A stretch of DNA of 64,000 bases, taken from an uncultured Bacteroidia bacterium (GTDB lineage: Bacteria; Bacteroidota; Bacteroidia; Bacteroidales; F082). Each line of letters begins with the position of its first letter. The stretch's first letter is position 1. The DNA is taken from positions 62,001 through 126,000 of the forward strand of contig CADCML010000001.1 in the NCBI GenBank assembly GCA_902802535.1. The letters run 5' to 3'. Under the pieces are notes generated by a model. That model made no database searches. It saw only the letters and a program-made list of their open reading frames with translations, and was not told the origin of the DNA. This document shows, piece by piece, positions 9,392-19,929 of the stretch. A program made the translations under genes and the position numbers.

Positions 9392-10228
9392 TTATCTGCC
9401 ACGAGTAATAGCAAGAGCCAGCTTGCTACGAAACAGATTACGATAGTATTTCAAATGGCTGCGAGAGGCATTACCAGGATAATCGTTAAACCAGATAACA
9501 GGCAATTCATGCAACTGAAAATGGTTTGCCAACAACCAAACATTCATCAGGCGCTCTGCCATATAGCCGAAGACACGGCTTTGAACGGGTGAGTAGTTCG
9601 CAATATCTATTTGTCGTTCCATCTCTTCCAACAAGGGGAACAGCCAAGAACAATAGGCATCAAAACTGTGCCATGTCATAATGAACATATTATAATGCCG
9701 CAATTGGCAGTTCCGATGCATATACTCGTGCCAAGCCCAACGAATGGGCTCTTCCTGTGTAGTCATAATATGGTTCTCCAATGTGCGTATATCATCCGAG
9801 ATATGCGCTATGCAATAATTGGAGAAAAGGGATTCTCTGTAAAATCTGGGTTTGGCCACATAGGCCTCCCCTTCGTGGAGCGATTCGATAACCGATTGAG
9901 GAACTGACAAGTCCAGCTTCTCAAAATCCTTGGTCTTGAAAGGAGTTTCCGGCATCACTCTGTCGCATTGCTGATGAAAATCAAAATAACGACGATAGTG
10001 GCAAAGACCAACGACATCAACATCCTTCAGATTTCTCCATGCCCAATACATACCAGTCAATTCGCAATAACTGCGGTTCTTAACAGAAATATTATCGCCT
10101 TCTGCATCCGATTGGATACCCAACTCGAAAGAAGATAGAGCCTTACCCACATGAACCGGCAAATACGGTTCCTGTTTTGCCATCACATCTTGCTTATGGC
10201 AACAGACAATTATTTTTGCAGTTTTCAT
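9392..10228 (-). CDS. DUF4422 putative glycosyltransferase
   Basis: 278 aa from the ATG at 10228; an in-frame TTG four codons upstream is the alternative. KIIVCCHKQD, then NRSYCELTGMYWAW and VGLCHYRRYF are the hallmark blocks of DUF4422, a family of capsular and LPS glycosyltransferases. A later block, HNMFIMTWHSFDAYCSWLF, and a final region with RVFGYMAERLMNVWL also fit. Donor and acceptor are unknown. Confidence 0.85.
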   Translation of the reverse strand: MKTAKIIVCCHKQDVMAKQEPYLPVHVGKALSSFELGIQSDAEGDNISVKNRSYCELTGMYWAWRNLKDVDVVGLCHYRRYFDFHQQCDRVMPETPFKTKDFEKLDLSVPQSVIESLHEGEAYVAKPRFYRESLFSNYCIAHISDDIRTLENHIMTTQEEPIRWAWHEYMHRNCQLRHYNMFIMTWHSFDAYCSWLFPLLEEMERQIDIANYSPVQSRVFGYMAERLMNVWLLANHFQLHELPVIWFNDYPGNASRSHLKYYRNLFRSKLALAITRGR

Positions 10229-10324
10229 ATATCTATCCAATTCTATTTCAAAGCTTGTCGGTTAATAATCCAATCAATCTGGGTTTTTGCATAAAAACAT
10301 AAACGTATTAAAGGACATACTCTA

Positions 10325-11494
10325 TTATCGCCTTGAACACAGTGTTGAACTGACTATTTCACTAAATGCTTCTTCCGAATAATGCAACTGGGTTTTCCCA
10401 AATGCGCTTCGAACCATTTTCTCATTCATTTCCACATCTGTAAGCAGCATGACCACATTATGAGCAAACCCTTCGTCAGAATCTGCCAATAAGTAATCAA
10501 CACCTTCCTGAAAATCGGGATGTAAGCCCCTCATGCCAACGGGAGTAGTGACCACCGCTTTACCACAAGCTAAAGCCTCAACGAGTTTTACACTTGTCCC
10601 TGTGCCTTTATATAATGGAACTATAACACATCCGCATCCTGCATAAGCACTTTTTATATCTTCAACAAAGCCTCTCAAGTTCACGCCTGCCGTTGACTCA
10701 CACAAAGACCTCAGTTTCCCGTCATCCATCTTGCCGACCACGTCCAATTCCGCATCCTGAATTTGTTTTCTTATCATTGGGAAAACACTAATTATAAAGT
10801 GCTCCAAACCTTCAACATTAGGATAATAGCTATACTTACCTACCACCAACAATTTATGTGAGTTTTTCGGCAGATCAGCATCTAAACCAGAGACACAAAA
10901 ACTAGAAACATTAGGCAAGAAAACTACATTCGGATACACTTTGTTGGGCGAGGAATAAAAACCTCCAAACACCTTCTCCAACACGTGGCACGTAATCCTA
11001 TTAACCGTATTGGCAAACAAACGATTATATTGTTTATTGCGCCATGTTTTTGTTTTGTCAAGCGACATCAACACTACCTCTTTAGGATCGTCGTCAATAT
11101 CCAATATCAATTGGTCGGCATATTTAAGTAATCCGCATTCACAGGCATAATTTAGATAGCGAATAACGATATAGTCATATTTCTTATTTGCAACAAAGCT
11201 ATCTATGATTTTGCTTTTTTTCTTATTGATAGGATAAATAGCATAAGGATTACGTTTACAGAACAATTTGAAGAATTTAGCTAAACGGTTTTCCGTATGT
11301 GTCTCCATTTCGACCATTTCAGAGAATACAACATCCACATTAGGCTCATCTGAAACGGTATCGTCCACAAAAGAAACAACATCCACATGCCCTATCTTTG
11401 CCAATGCCCGAATCAAGCACATCGACCGTTGCGACGCGCCACAATCTGCCTTAGCAAAGAGATTATAGAAATTATTAACAAAAAGGATGTTCAT
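10325..11494 (-). CDS. Family 4-type glycosyltransferase
   Basis: 389 aa, GT-B fold. The N-terminus MNILFVNNFYN contains an acceptor-side loop (DCGASQRSMCLIRAL). The C-terminal donor domain has HKLLVVGKYSYYPN and VVPLYKGTGTSVKLVEALACGKAVVTTP near residue 300, the sugar-nucleotide-binding region of retaining GT4 enzymes. The upstream end abuts a 122-bp gene relic (11508-11629). About 80 bp follow before the DUF4422 gene and hold only a possible relic frame. Confidence 0.86.
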   Translation of the reverse strand: MNILFVNNFYNLFAKADCGASQRSMCLIRALAKIGHVDVVSFVDDTVSDEPNVDVVFSEMVEMETHTENRLAKFFKLFCKRNPYAIYPINKKKSKIIDSFVANKKYDYIVIRYLNYACECGLLKYADQLILDIDDDPKEVVLMSLDKTKTWRNKQYNRLFANTVNRITCHVLEKVFGGFYSSPNKVYPNVVFLPNVSSFCVSGLDADLPKNSHKLLVVGKYSYYPNVEGLEHFIISVFPMIRKQIQDAELDVVGKMDDGKLRSLCESTAGVNLRGFVEDIKSAYAGCGCVIVPLYKGTGTSVKLVEALACGKAVVTTPVGMRGLHPDFQEGVDYLLADSDEGFAHNVVMLLTDVEMNEKMVRSAFGKTQLHYSEEAFSEIVSSTLCSRR

Positions 11495-11507
11495 TTCTCA
11501 CAAATAG

Positions 11508-11629
11508 CTATTGCTGTTTTTCCAACCGTTTCACCAACTCCATCGCCTCAACCATATTATCCTCGATACTGCTATAGTTCCAATGCCTGTTATTCCTGCT
11601 CCGATGATTACATCAAATCCATTCATCAT
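11508..11629 (-). pseudogene. Micro-relic of an FAD/NAD-binding oxidoreductase or UGM-like gene (internal deletion)
   Basis: The ATG at 11629 overlaps the stop of the preceding glycosyltransferase (ATGA). It starts MMNGFDVIIGAGITGI, a dinucleotide-binding loop, and after 16 codons the sense frame shifts. The shifted frame then reads HWNYSSIEDNMVEAMELV and ends KRLEKQQ at a TAG, which looks like the C-terminal helix of FAD-dependent amine-oxidase or UGM-like proteins. The remnant is therefore the first and last parts of one gene joined by a deletion of about a thousand bases. Identity of the parent family is inference. Confidence 0.6.
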
Positions 11630-12639
11630 ATCTTTCCCATCAAATGCCGAAATCTATTCAAAGAATAATACATCCAAAACGGCAAACGAGTATATCGCTT
11701 ATAGTTCTTAGAGTTTGTCCCCATATATCTTAGTATATGTCTCATCTTTTTCTCAATTTCACTTGCTTGTGTATATGGCAACAGATGCACATTTTCAAAA
11801 ACATGCCAGGCATTATTATGAATATAATAAACCATCCCCTCCTCAATGCGCGCGTCAATATCCACAGGTTTGTTTGAAGTCCAAAACTCATCCATGTAAA
11901 TAGCTTGCTTGCTTCGTGCAATGATATTCTTAGGCATTGCTTCTTGAGCGACTGATTGTCCAACACGGCCTATGAAATAGTTATATACTACAAAATCAAG
12001 GCACTTGTAACTTTTTCCTTTTATAGCAGGCAAAACAAATAAAACAGCATCGTCATACATCGTTTTCTCCGAGAAAACATCCTTTCCATAAAGCAAAATG
12101 TCTTTTTTATAGGTCGCAAACCAAAAATTCATCACCGTATACTGGCGATTTTCGGAAAATGGAAAATCTTTTAGCATCTTTTCCGTACCGTACTCTTCTT
12201 GGATACGTTCCTCTTCGTTACAATCCTTATCTGCAAAATATCTATTAATATGCGAAAAAACAATGTCTGCTTCAGTAGCAGAGAGACTACGCATCAATTT
12301 ATCCAGATTATCCAACCAATCATCAGAGTCAAGAAAACGAATATATTTTCCAGATGCCTCACGAAGCCCGATATTCCACGCCGAACCATGTCCCCCATTC
12401 TCCTTGTCAATCTGGCGGAAGGTTTGAGGATACCGTTTCACATATTCTCGGCTCATTTCAGCAGAACGGTCAGGTGTACCATCGTTCACGATGATGACCT
12501 CCAATTGGTTCATCAGTTCCTCGTCCAACACCTTCTCACCTTGCTCGTTCGTCTTGTATATCAGACAAGAGTCAAGGCATTTGTTAATGTATGGCTCTAC
12601 CTTGTATACGGGAACGATTATAGTTAGAAGTTTTTGCAT
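11626..12639 (-). CDS. Family 2 glycosyltransferase
   Basis: 337 aa. LTIIVPVYKVEPYINKCLDS, EVIIVNDGTPDRSAEM, the acidic ENGGHGSAWNIGL segment and the DXD-like IRFLDSDDWL at about residue 103 define a GT2 enzyme. The C-terminal third includes YIHNNAWHVFENV. It follows the AAA-nuclease gene and precedes the oxidoreductase relic, whose start overlaps its stop. Confidence 0.88.
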   Translation of the reverse strand: MQKLLTIIVPVYKVEPYINKCLDSCLIYKTNEQGEKVLDEELMNQLEVIIVNDGTPDRSAEMSREYVKRYPQTFRQIDKENGGHGSAWNIGLREASGKYIRFLDSDDWLDNLDKLMRSLSATEADIVFSHINRYFADKDCNEEERIQEEYGTEKMLKDFPFSENRQYTVMNFWFATYKKDILLYGKDVFSEKTMYDDAVLFVLPAIKGKSYKCLDFVVYNYFIGRVGQSVAQEAMPKNIIARSKQAIYMDEFWTSNKPVDIDARIEEGMVYYIHNNAWHVFENVHLLPYTQASEIEKKMRHILRYMGTNSKNYKRYTRLPFWMYYSLNRFRHLMGKI

Positions 12640-12665
12640 ATCGGTTCAATTATTAACAAACTCTA

Positions 12666-14261
12666 TCACATCCCCCATACCATGATTTTCCTGCCATTGT
12701 ATTCTCGTCCCTCTTGCCAAATCTTTTCTTCCCACGACTTACCTGGTGTGCGGTCAAAGATGATGAAATGTCCTTCGTCGACACTGCCCACCTTGTCCAT
12801 ATATTCCCAGGTCTGCTTCAGACCGTCTTCTATGGTCTTTTCCATGCTGTAGCGTTTTATCTTCAACTCCAGCACTATCCTTTGGATTGGTCCTCCGTAT
12901 TGTTCCGTCAACGGCTTGCGGATAAGCAGGTCGGTACGTCCGCGACCAAGGCCATATTCTCGGTCAATATAGCCTCCGCCATTGACCACACGTTGCAGGA
13001 AGGCCTGCAGGAGCAACTGTGGGCCACTCTCCTTATAGTCAAACTTCTCAATCCAGGCATCGGCATTCTGGCGGAAGAACTGCTGGAAGTCCAAGAGCAA
13101 CTTCTCCATATTGATGCTGTTGTCGGGATTCATGTACCATGCCGACTGCTGTATCAGGCTTTCCTGCGTTGTCCATGTCAGTTCCCGTGGGATAATCTCG
13201 CGATAGATGCCGTTGGCTATGCGGATAGGCTTGTCTCTCGTGATTAGACCCATGTCAATCACATACTGCATATCATCTTGCGGAAACAACGCATCGTCCA
13301 CCTCAGTTTCGTTAGCCAGTATGGGGCCTATCACGCGACGCACTCGGTCTTCTTTCAGTTTGTCTATCAATATGTCAATATGTGTCTCACGACGGTAGAT
13401 GATGCGTTCCTGCGCGCGGTAAATCATCTCGGGGATGATTCTGACGCTGCGGTCGCGGTTCTCCCTCATCTCCATCGTCACTTCATAGCCCAATGCGTTC
13501 ACCAACCACGGCTGTCCTTCAGTGGCCTCCCAAATCATCGGGAAGCAGGCTTCATCAAACACCTGACCTGTTGCCTTGGTATGCTCCAAATACAATGCAT
13601 GGATTTCCTCTTTGGTGAAATTGCCCAAGTGCAGCGACCGGGCCTTGATGTTGAACGCAGAGCCTCCCGTGATGATGTCTTGATTAGATAATACAATACG
13701 ATAATCACGGACATCGCGCACACCACAAAGGATGATGGACTGCGGGAAAGAATGGGGACGGTCGGCATACCCAGAGCGAATCTGGCGGAGAATGCTGACC
13801 AGGCTGTCGCCCACCAAGGCATCAATCTCATCAACAACAAGAATTATAGGCTTGGGAAGGCTCTCTGACAAACGGCGCAAATAGGTCGCCAGCATCGAGT
13901 CCTTGCCCACTTGCTGCACTTCGTCGCGAATCTGAAGGGGCACGTCATTGCCGACAACACCTCTAAACTGCTCGGCCAAAGTGTCGACTGTCGACTTGAC
14001 CACGCTTTGCACATCGTTGCGCGAGGCTTGTCCGCCCTCCACATTGGCATAAACCGCAATGTATTCATCCCGCTCGTTCAGGTAATCGCGCAAGGCGAGC
14101 ATACACGAGGTTTTACCCGTCTGCCTTGGGGCGTGCATCACAAAGTATTTCTGCTGCCCGATGAGCAGTAGCACCTCTTCCAAATCGAAACGCTTCAGTG
14201 GGTCGATATAATAATGCAAGTCCTTCTTGATGGGGCCTGCCGTGTTAAAGAATCTCTCCAT
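12666..14261 (-). CDS. AAA ATPase with C-terminal PD-(D/E)XK nuclease-like domain
   Basis: 531 aa. The N-terminal ATPase has Walker A HAPRQTGKTS (about residue 45) and Walker B ILVVDEIDALVG (about 140), then the IILCGVRDVRDYR sensor region. The C-terminus (about residues 430-500) has GRTDLLI followed by IVLELKIKRYS, the D...ExK pattern of PD-(D/E)XK nucleases. It belongs to a group of Bacteroidota ATPase-nuclease proteins of unsettled function, often multicopy and possibly mobile. It is visibly more GC-rich than the glycosyltransferases on both sides and has no evident glycan role, so it is probably an insertion into the locus. Confidence 0.83.
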   Translation of the reverse strand: MERFFNTAGPIKKDLHYYIDPLKRFDLEEVLLLIGQQKYFVMHAPRQTGKTSCMLALRDYLNERDEYIAVYANVEGGQASRNDVQSVVKSTVDTLAEQFRGVVGNDVPLQIRDEVQQVGKDSMLATYLRRLSESLPKPIILVVDEIDALVGDSLVSILRQIRSGYADRPHSFPQSIILCGVRDVRDYRIVLSNQDIITGGSAFNIKARSLHLGNFTKEEIHALYLEHTKATGQVFDEACFPMIWEATEGQPWLVNALGYEVTMEMRENRDRSVRIIPEMIYRAQERIIYRRETHIDILIDKLKEDRVRRVIGPILANETEVDDALFPQDDMQYVIDMGLITRDKPIRIANGIYREIIPRELTWTTQESLIQQSAWYMNPDNSINMEKLLLDFQQFFRQNADAWIEKFDYKESGPQLLLQAFLQRVVNGGGYIDREYGLGRGRTDLLIRKPLTEQYGGPIQRIVLELKIKRYSMEKTIEDGLKQTWEYMDKVGSVDEGHFIIFDRTPGKSWEEKIWQEGREYNGRKIMVWGM

Positions 14262-14329
14262 AATACAATTTAGTATTTAGTCCTATGTATGAGAACAACA
14301 AAAGCGGGTAGTCTCTGCAAAAACCAATA

Positions 14330-15274
14330 TTATCTCGAATGAGCGACACACAACCTATACGGCCATCCAATCCCTTTCAAGGCAAGATATCGGCAACAAG
14401 TTGTCAAACCTTTCACTTTCCTTATTGAATATGACTTTGGAAACCATTCTCGGAACAATCCTCTATAAGCCTCATAGTCGTTGGGGTATTCCTCCAGTAT
14501 TCTTATCTTTTCGACATTGACACAATCATAAATCACTTGTTCCAACTCAACATATTTCGATTCTGGAAGATACGCACACAAATCTTGGAGATTCCTCAAC
14601 ATTTCCTCCAAACACTTAGCTCGAAACAACACATTTTTTTTTTGCGTCATAGAGTTTTCATTCACACAATAATGATATGATGCATCAGGACAATATGACA
14701 ACTTGTGACACGACTCCAAATACGACACAGAAATCAGCATATCTTCATAATAATCATATTTTGGAACAGCATACCCCCTTTTAAATACACTTTTACGAAT
14801 GAGTTTGTTAGGCATTCCCGCATGGCATTTATGACCTAAAAAATCACGTTGCCAAGCCGTCACCTCTAAACCACTTGGTTTATTGGCAACAATAGTTCTA
14901 TCACATCCTCTATCAATGTAATATGCTCCCATCACCAAATCAGAACAATCATTATCCGCGATGTTAACCAGACTCTCCAAATATTGTGATTCAACCCAAT
15001 CATCAGAATCCACAGAAGTTATATATAATCCCTTGGCTTTTTCAAACCCAAATTGGCGTGAAGCAGCACTACCCTGATTCTCTTGATGAAACACTCTTAT
15101 TCGGTAATCTTTTTTGGCATATTCATCACAAATCGCTCCGCTGCCATCAGTGCTGCCGTCGTCAATCAGCAGCAACTCAAAATCGGTGAAACTTTGGCTT
15201 AGGATGCTTTCGATGCATCGAGGAAGATATTGCTCGGTATTGTAGACAGGGACTATAACACTAATCATTAACAT
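14330..15274 (-). CDS. Family 2 glycosyltransferase
   Basis: 314 aa. ISVIVPVYNTEQYLPRCIESIL, ELLLIDDGSTDGSGAICDEY, ENQGSAASRQFGF and the DXD-like ITSVDSDDWVES are classic GT2 motifs in order. The C-terminal half has CHAGMPNKLIRKSVF, frequent in this group. It lies in the glycan operon upstream of the AAA-nuclease gene; specificity is unknown. Confidence 0.88.
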   Translation of the reverse strand: MLMISVIVPVYNTEQYLPRCIESILSQSFTDFELLLIDDGSTDGSGAICDEYAKKDYRIRVFHQENQGSAASRQFGFEKAKGLYITSVDSDDWVESQYLESLVNIADNDCSDLVMGAYYIDRGCDRTIVANKPSGLEVTAWQRDFLGHKCHAGMPNKLIRKSVFKRGYAVPKYDYYEDMLISVSYLESCHKLSYCPDASYHYCVNENSMTQKKNVLFRAKCLEEMLRNLQDLCAYLPESKYVELEQVIYDCVNVEKIRILEEYPNDYEAYRGLFREWFPKSYSIRKVKGLTTCCRYLALKGIGWPYRLCVAHSR

Positions 15275-15283
15275 ATCAAGAAT

Positions 15284-16396
15284 TTATCCAATAACAGACT
15301 TTTTCAAAGCTTCACCATAAGCATGCCCCCATTTCAAGTCAGGCTCAAGATAGTTTCCTTCTGCCCATTCGTTCCATGATTTCACGAAAAGAAAACGTTT
15401 GTCAAATGGTTTACCTGAAATATCATCCACTATTTGAGTAGTTATTTTTTCAAACTTATCGGGGGTTGAACCATATAATACGATTCCTTTCATGCCCGTG
15501 CGAGGTGTATGATCCCAATTTGGCACCACTGATGGGATAACTTTCTCATTATCATCCATAGCACACCTAAAAAGTTTTGGTTGGTAGGGTCTCAGATCTG
15601 GAATCATTCTGAACTTCTCATTTTTATAGAAAAACTTTCTGAGCAGCCTATTCCATACTGGCATACTTGTAAATTCCATCCAAGTATTCATGACATTAAT
15701 GGCATCAAAACCTTCTGATAGGCGATTATCAAGAGACCGTTGAACAGAATCTTTATCAAACATATCCTTTTGATGAGCTATGAAAAAAATGCCTTTTAGT
15801 CCATTTTGTTTCGCCAGTTCCTGCCATAGTTCAATGAAATGCTTCACTTCGGGCATCTGTTCTGGCAAATAAATCATAAAAATTGGCTTACCTTCGCAAG
15901 TTATATAGCGTTTGTCCTTGAAAGCCGGTAATACTGTATAAAAATGATTAACATAATCTTCGTCTCCTGGATAGGTCTGTTCTATTAATGCGTTACGCGT
16001 TCCATCAGCACCAAACCAAAAACCTTTCCACGTTTCATTCGCCCATGCCAACGCGAATGGAAAGTCTGGTTTCCCACTGGCAAGTACCTCGTTGAATGGT
16101 CGTTCCAAAAGCCGTTTGCCGTTACCGAACCAATAATGCCAATAGACAAACCCTTCCACTCCATACTCACGAGCCAATTGTGCTTGAGCCTCTCGGGTTT
16201 CAGGCACTCTTAAATCGTAATAGCCCAAATCTGCGGGAACATGAGGCTGATAATGTCCAGGAAAAAGCGGCTTCGCCTTTCCAACATTCGTCCACTCGGT
16301 AAAACCCTTTCCCCACCATTCGTCATTTTCTGGAATGGGGTGATACTGCGGAAGATAATACGCCAGTACTCTGGCTTTTGGTTGATTTATATCCAT
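15284..16396 (-). CDS. WbsX / GH99-like domain protein
   Basis: 370 aa, single domain. VLAYYLPQYHPIPENDEWWGKGF, then GHYQPHVPADLGYYDLR, YWHYWFGNGKRLL and FALAWANETW match the WbsX group (GH99-like fold) found in O-antigen and capsule loci. Late motifs KSWNEWAEGNYLEPDLKWG are also diagnostic. Members are annotated as putative glycosyltransferases or glycan hydrolases; which activity applies is not established. The compact operon position (6-10 bp from its neighbours) argues for a biosynthetic role. Confidence 0.87.
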   Translation of the reverse strand: MDINQPKARVLAYYLPQYHPIPENDEWWGKGFTEWTNVGKAKPLFPGHYQPHVPADLGYYDLRVPETREAQAQLAREYGVEGFVYWHYWFGNGKRLLERPFNEVLASGKPDFPFALAWANETWKGFWFGADGTRNALIEQTYPGDEDYVNHFYTVLPAFKDKRYITCEGKPIFMIYLPEQMPEVKHFIELWQELAKQNGLKGIFFIAHQKDMFDKDSVQRSLDNRLSEGFDAINVMNTWMEFTSMPVWNRLLRKFFYKNEKFRMIPDLRPYQPKLFRCAMDDNEKVIPSVVPNWDHTPRTGMKGIVLYGSTPDKFEKITTQIVDDISGKPFDKRFLFVKSWNEWAEGNYLEPDLKWGHAYGEALKKSVIG

Positions 16397-16401
16397 AACT
16401 T

Positions 16402-17538
16402 TTAGGCTAACACTTTTTTGTACACTTCCATAATCTTCGGCCCATACACTTCCTGAGACAGATTTTTCTTGGCAAATTCCTGAGCACGAAGAATCATTAA
16501 TTCATTATCGTTCGTGCACACTTTACGCAATAAAGACGCACATTCTTCAACGTTGTTGAAAAGGAAACCTGTTTCTCCATCCTTTACCAAATCCAATGTT
16601 CCACCTGTAGCATGAGCAACGACTGGACAACCATAAAACATAGCCTCTGCTGTAACCCTACCTAATCCTTCACACTCAGAAGCCATAATATAAGCCGTCG
16701 CTTTGGAAAACCATGGCTTCACATCGGTCTGACAAGGGACAAAATCAATGGCATCAACAATACCATATCCCTTTATGGTTTCAAGTAAAGATTTTTTGTA
16801 TCCCTCCTCACAATTTCCCATCAATTTGAGCCGAAACCCTTCTTTTGCCATTCCACTTTTAGCAAAGGCAGTGATAGCCATACGCGTTCCCTTTGGCTCT
16901 GTCATAAAATAAGCACTAAACAGCAAATATTTCTCTTTAGTTTGATCACAACAAGCCTCGTTTTTGCTCCGAATGGCATCGTTAATCACCCAAGAATTTT
17001 TATCTGGCATTTGCCAATGGGTTTTGATAGCAGATGAAATGGCAATACGACCGCCTGCGTTGTTAATCAAGTTGCGCAAGTGAGACAAACCTCTGTAAAT
17101 GTCAAAATTGAAATCCAAATCGCAAAACTCACGAACATGCCAAACGTGCTTGGCTTGAAGATTACGTGCAAGCAACACACCAATATCAATAGGGCTTGTA
17201 TTCGAATGAACAACGTCAACCTTACGGCCATTCAATACTTTCTTGACAAAACGGACACATCCTCTATCATATCGCCACTTCTTTATATAATGCCAACGCC
17301 AAGGATGATTCCAGACATCAATCAAGCGATTCTTCTGGAAACTATATAACTTAATGAATGGATAAACATAACATTCTATACCTCTTTCCATAAAGCAGGC
17401 TTGACCAATACCTTCTTCCGGAAACAAAACTATTGGATACACTTCATCTTTTACCGAATCTATTAGATTTAGAAGAGATGCCGTTGAACCACCCATGTAG
17501 GAATCAATTGCAATATATAGTACCTTTATCTTAGGCAT
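16402..17538 (-). CDS. Family 4 glycosyltransferase
   Basis: 378 aa from the ATG at 17538 (MPKIKVLYIAIDSYMGG). The frame extends 33 codons further but only into the 3' end of the pyruvyl transferase, so the shorter start is preferred. The C-terminal GT-B domain has SAYFMTEPKGTRMAITAF, then AYIMASECEGLGRVTAEAM with the E-x7-E pair, and GCPVVAHATGGTLDLV. It probably acts at the cytosolic face on a lipid-linked chain. Confidence 0.9.
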   Translation of the reverse strand: MPKIKVLYIAIDSYMGGSTASLLNLIDSVKDEVYPIVLFPEEGIGQACFMERGIECYVYPFIKLYSFQKNRLIDVWNHPWRWHYIKKWRYDRGCVRFVKKVLNGRKVDVVHSNTSPIDIGVLLARNLQAKHVWHVREFCDLDFNFDIYRGLSHLRNLINNAGGRIAISSAIKTHWQMPDKNSWVINDAIRSKNEACCDQTKEKYLLFSAYFMTEPKGTRMAITAFAKSGMAKEGFRLKLMGNCEEGYKKSLLETIKGYGIVDAIDFVPCQTDVKPWFSKATAYIMASECEGLGRVTAEAMFYGCPVVAHATGGTLDLVKDGETGFLFNNVEECASLLRKVCTNDNELMILRAQEFAKKNLSQEVYGPKIMEVYKKVLA

Positions 17539-17558
17539 GTTAATAAACCAATTAATTT

Positions 17559-18740
17559 TTAAAACACGAGTGCTCTTTCTAAATAATTCACAGAAGATTC
17601 TCGTAATTCTTTCAGACGATAATCGACACCTTCCCAATCAATCCTTTTATCTACGAATGCTTTCAAAGAAAGCCCATTGTCTCTCCATATTCGTTCATTA
17701 AGATTGAGTTCTTCAAGTAAATCCAATACTCGCACATTACTGCTTTCATGTTTTCCTTTAATCGGGGTATAAATAAAAGGACGATGAAATAAGATGGAAA
17801 AGATTATCCCATGAAAACTTGGTGTTACTACCAACTCTGCCATTGCTATATGCTGAATCCATTTAGGAATTGAAGCATAACTATACTCTACTCCATCAAA
17901 CAATTCTTTAGCTGGAACGTATCCACTTCCAGGTGTAACCACTATCGGTAAAACATGTTCTTGAGCAAATGATTGTATTTGTTGGAATGGTATATCCTGC
18001 TCAGATGTATAGTTTATACTATAAATAAACACTGATGGTTTTACGATTATTCCTTTGGCCAAACGCAAATAATCTTTCATCTGAAGCAACATTGTAGGAT
18101 CCAATACATGACTTGCTTCATATCCTAATTCATTAATGACCGAAACAGCAGATAATTCGCGTACAGATATGGCAGAAAAATCCTTAAGGTATGACTTAAT
18201 TGTATCTTTGATTTCTTCCGGGAAACCTACATTTCCAATGCTTGGAGCATAAGCAATTCGTTTTACATGTTCCTTTCCAAACTGCAGAAAAAAATTACTC
18301 AGCACTTCCTTTGGCATAGTATAGTTCCAAACCTGATCACTTCCAGTAATATATATATCCGCCTTGGGAGGATTGTGCTTTAGTTTTTCAGGAGAATTAT
18401 ACACTTTCGACATGTGCAAATAATTCTTGCGAAATTTCGGGAATTTACGACGACATGCCTCTTTATCCAGACAAAAAGCAAAATGTTTATTTATCATTGG
18501 TACATAAGCAAGACCTGTTGCATAAAACAATGACGCAATAATATCCTTCGTCCATTGTTTAATACGTTTAATACCACATTTCTTTTGCGGCGGCCAGACA
18601 TATTGACGTATCAAAAAAACATTAAAATCATGTAGGCGCAAATAATGCTGTAATGCCCAACATTGCAACTGTTGTCCATAGTTGTCATTGGACTCCCAAT
18701 AAGTGATGATTCCAATTTTCTTTTTCTTTTTTTGCATCAT
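17559..18740 (-). CDS. Polysaccharide pyruvyl transferase family protein
   Basis: 393 aa. IGIITYWESNDNYGQQLQCWALQ, the DIYITGSDQVWNY block and VVTPSFHGIIFSILFHRPF mark this as the second pyruvyl transferase of the locus. It directly follows the F420-hydrogenase-beta-like gene, a pairing I know from other Bacteroidota surface-glycan loci. A pyruvate ketal is the likely product, although the chemistry of this subfamily has not been established from sequence. Confidence 0.9.
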   Translation of the reverse strand: MMQKKKKKIGIITYWESNDNYGQQLQCWALQHYLRLHDFNVFLIRQYVWPPQKKCGIKRIKQWTKDIIASLFYATGLAYVPMINKHFAFCLDKEACRRKFPKFRKNYLHMSKVYNSPEKLKHNPPKADIYITGSDQVWNYTMPKEVLSNFFLQFGKEHVKRIAYAPSIGNVGFPEEIKDTIKSYLKDFSAISVRELSAVSVINELGYEASHVLDPTMLLQMKDYLRLAKGIIVKPSVFIYSINYTSEQDIPFQQIQSFAQEHVLPIVVTPGSGYVPAKELFDGVEYSYASIPKWIQHIAMAELVVTPSFHGIIFSILFHRPFIYTPIKGKHESSNVRVLDLLEELNLNERIWRDNGLSLKAFVDKRIDWEGVDYRLKELRESSVNYLERALVF

Positions 18741-18759
18741 TCTATAACTTAGTCATTTC

Positions 18760-19926
<1,167 letters not shown>

Positions 19927-19929
19927 TAT

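Noticed and set aside
10243..10330. Minus-strand frame ending KTQIDWIINRQALK between the GT4 and DUF4422 genes
   Set aside because: Possibly a gene-end relic, but it has no start and no recognisable domain.
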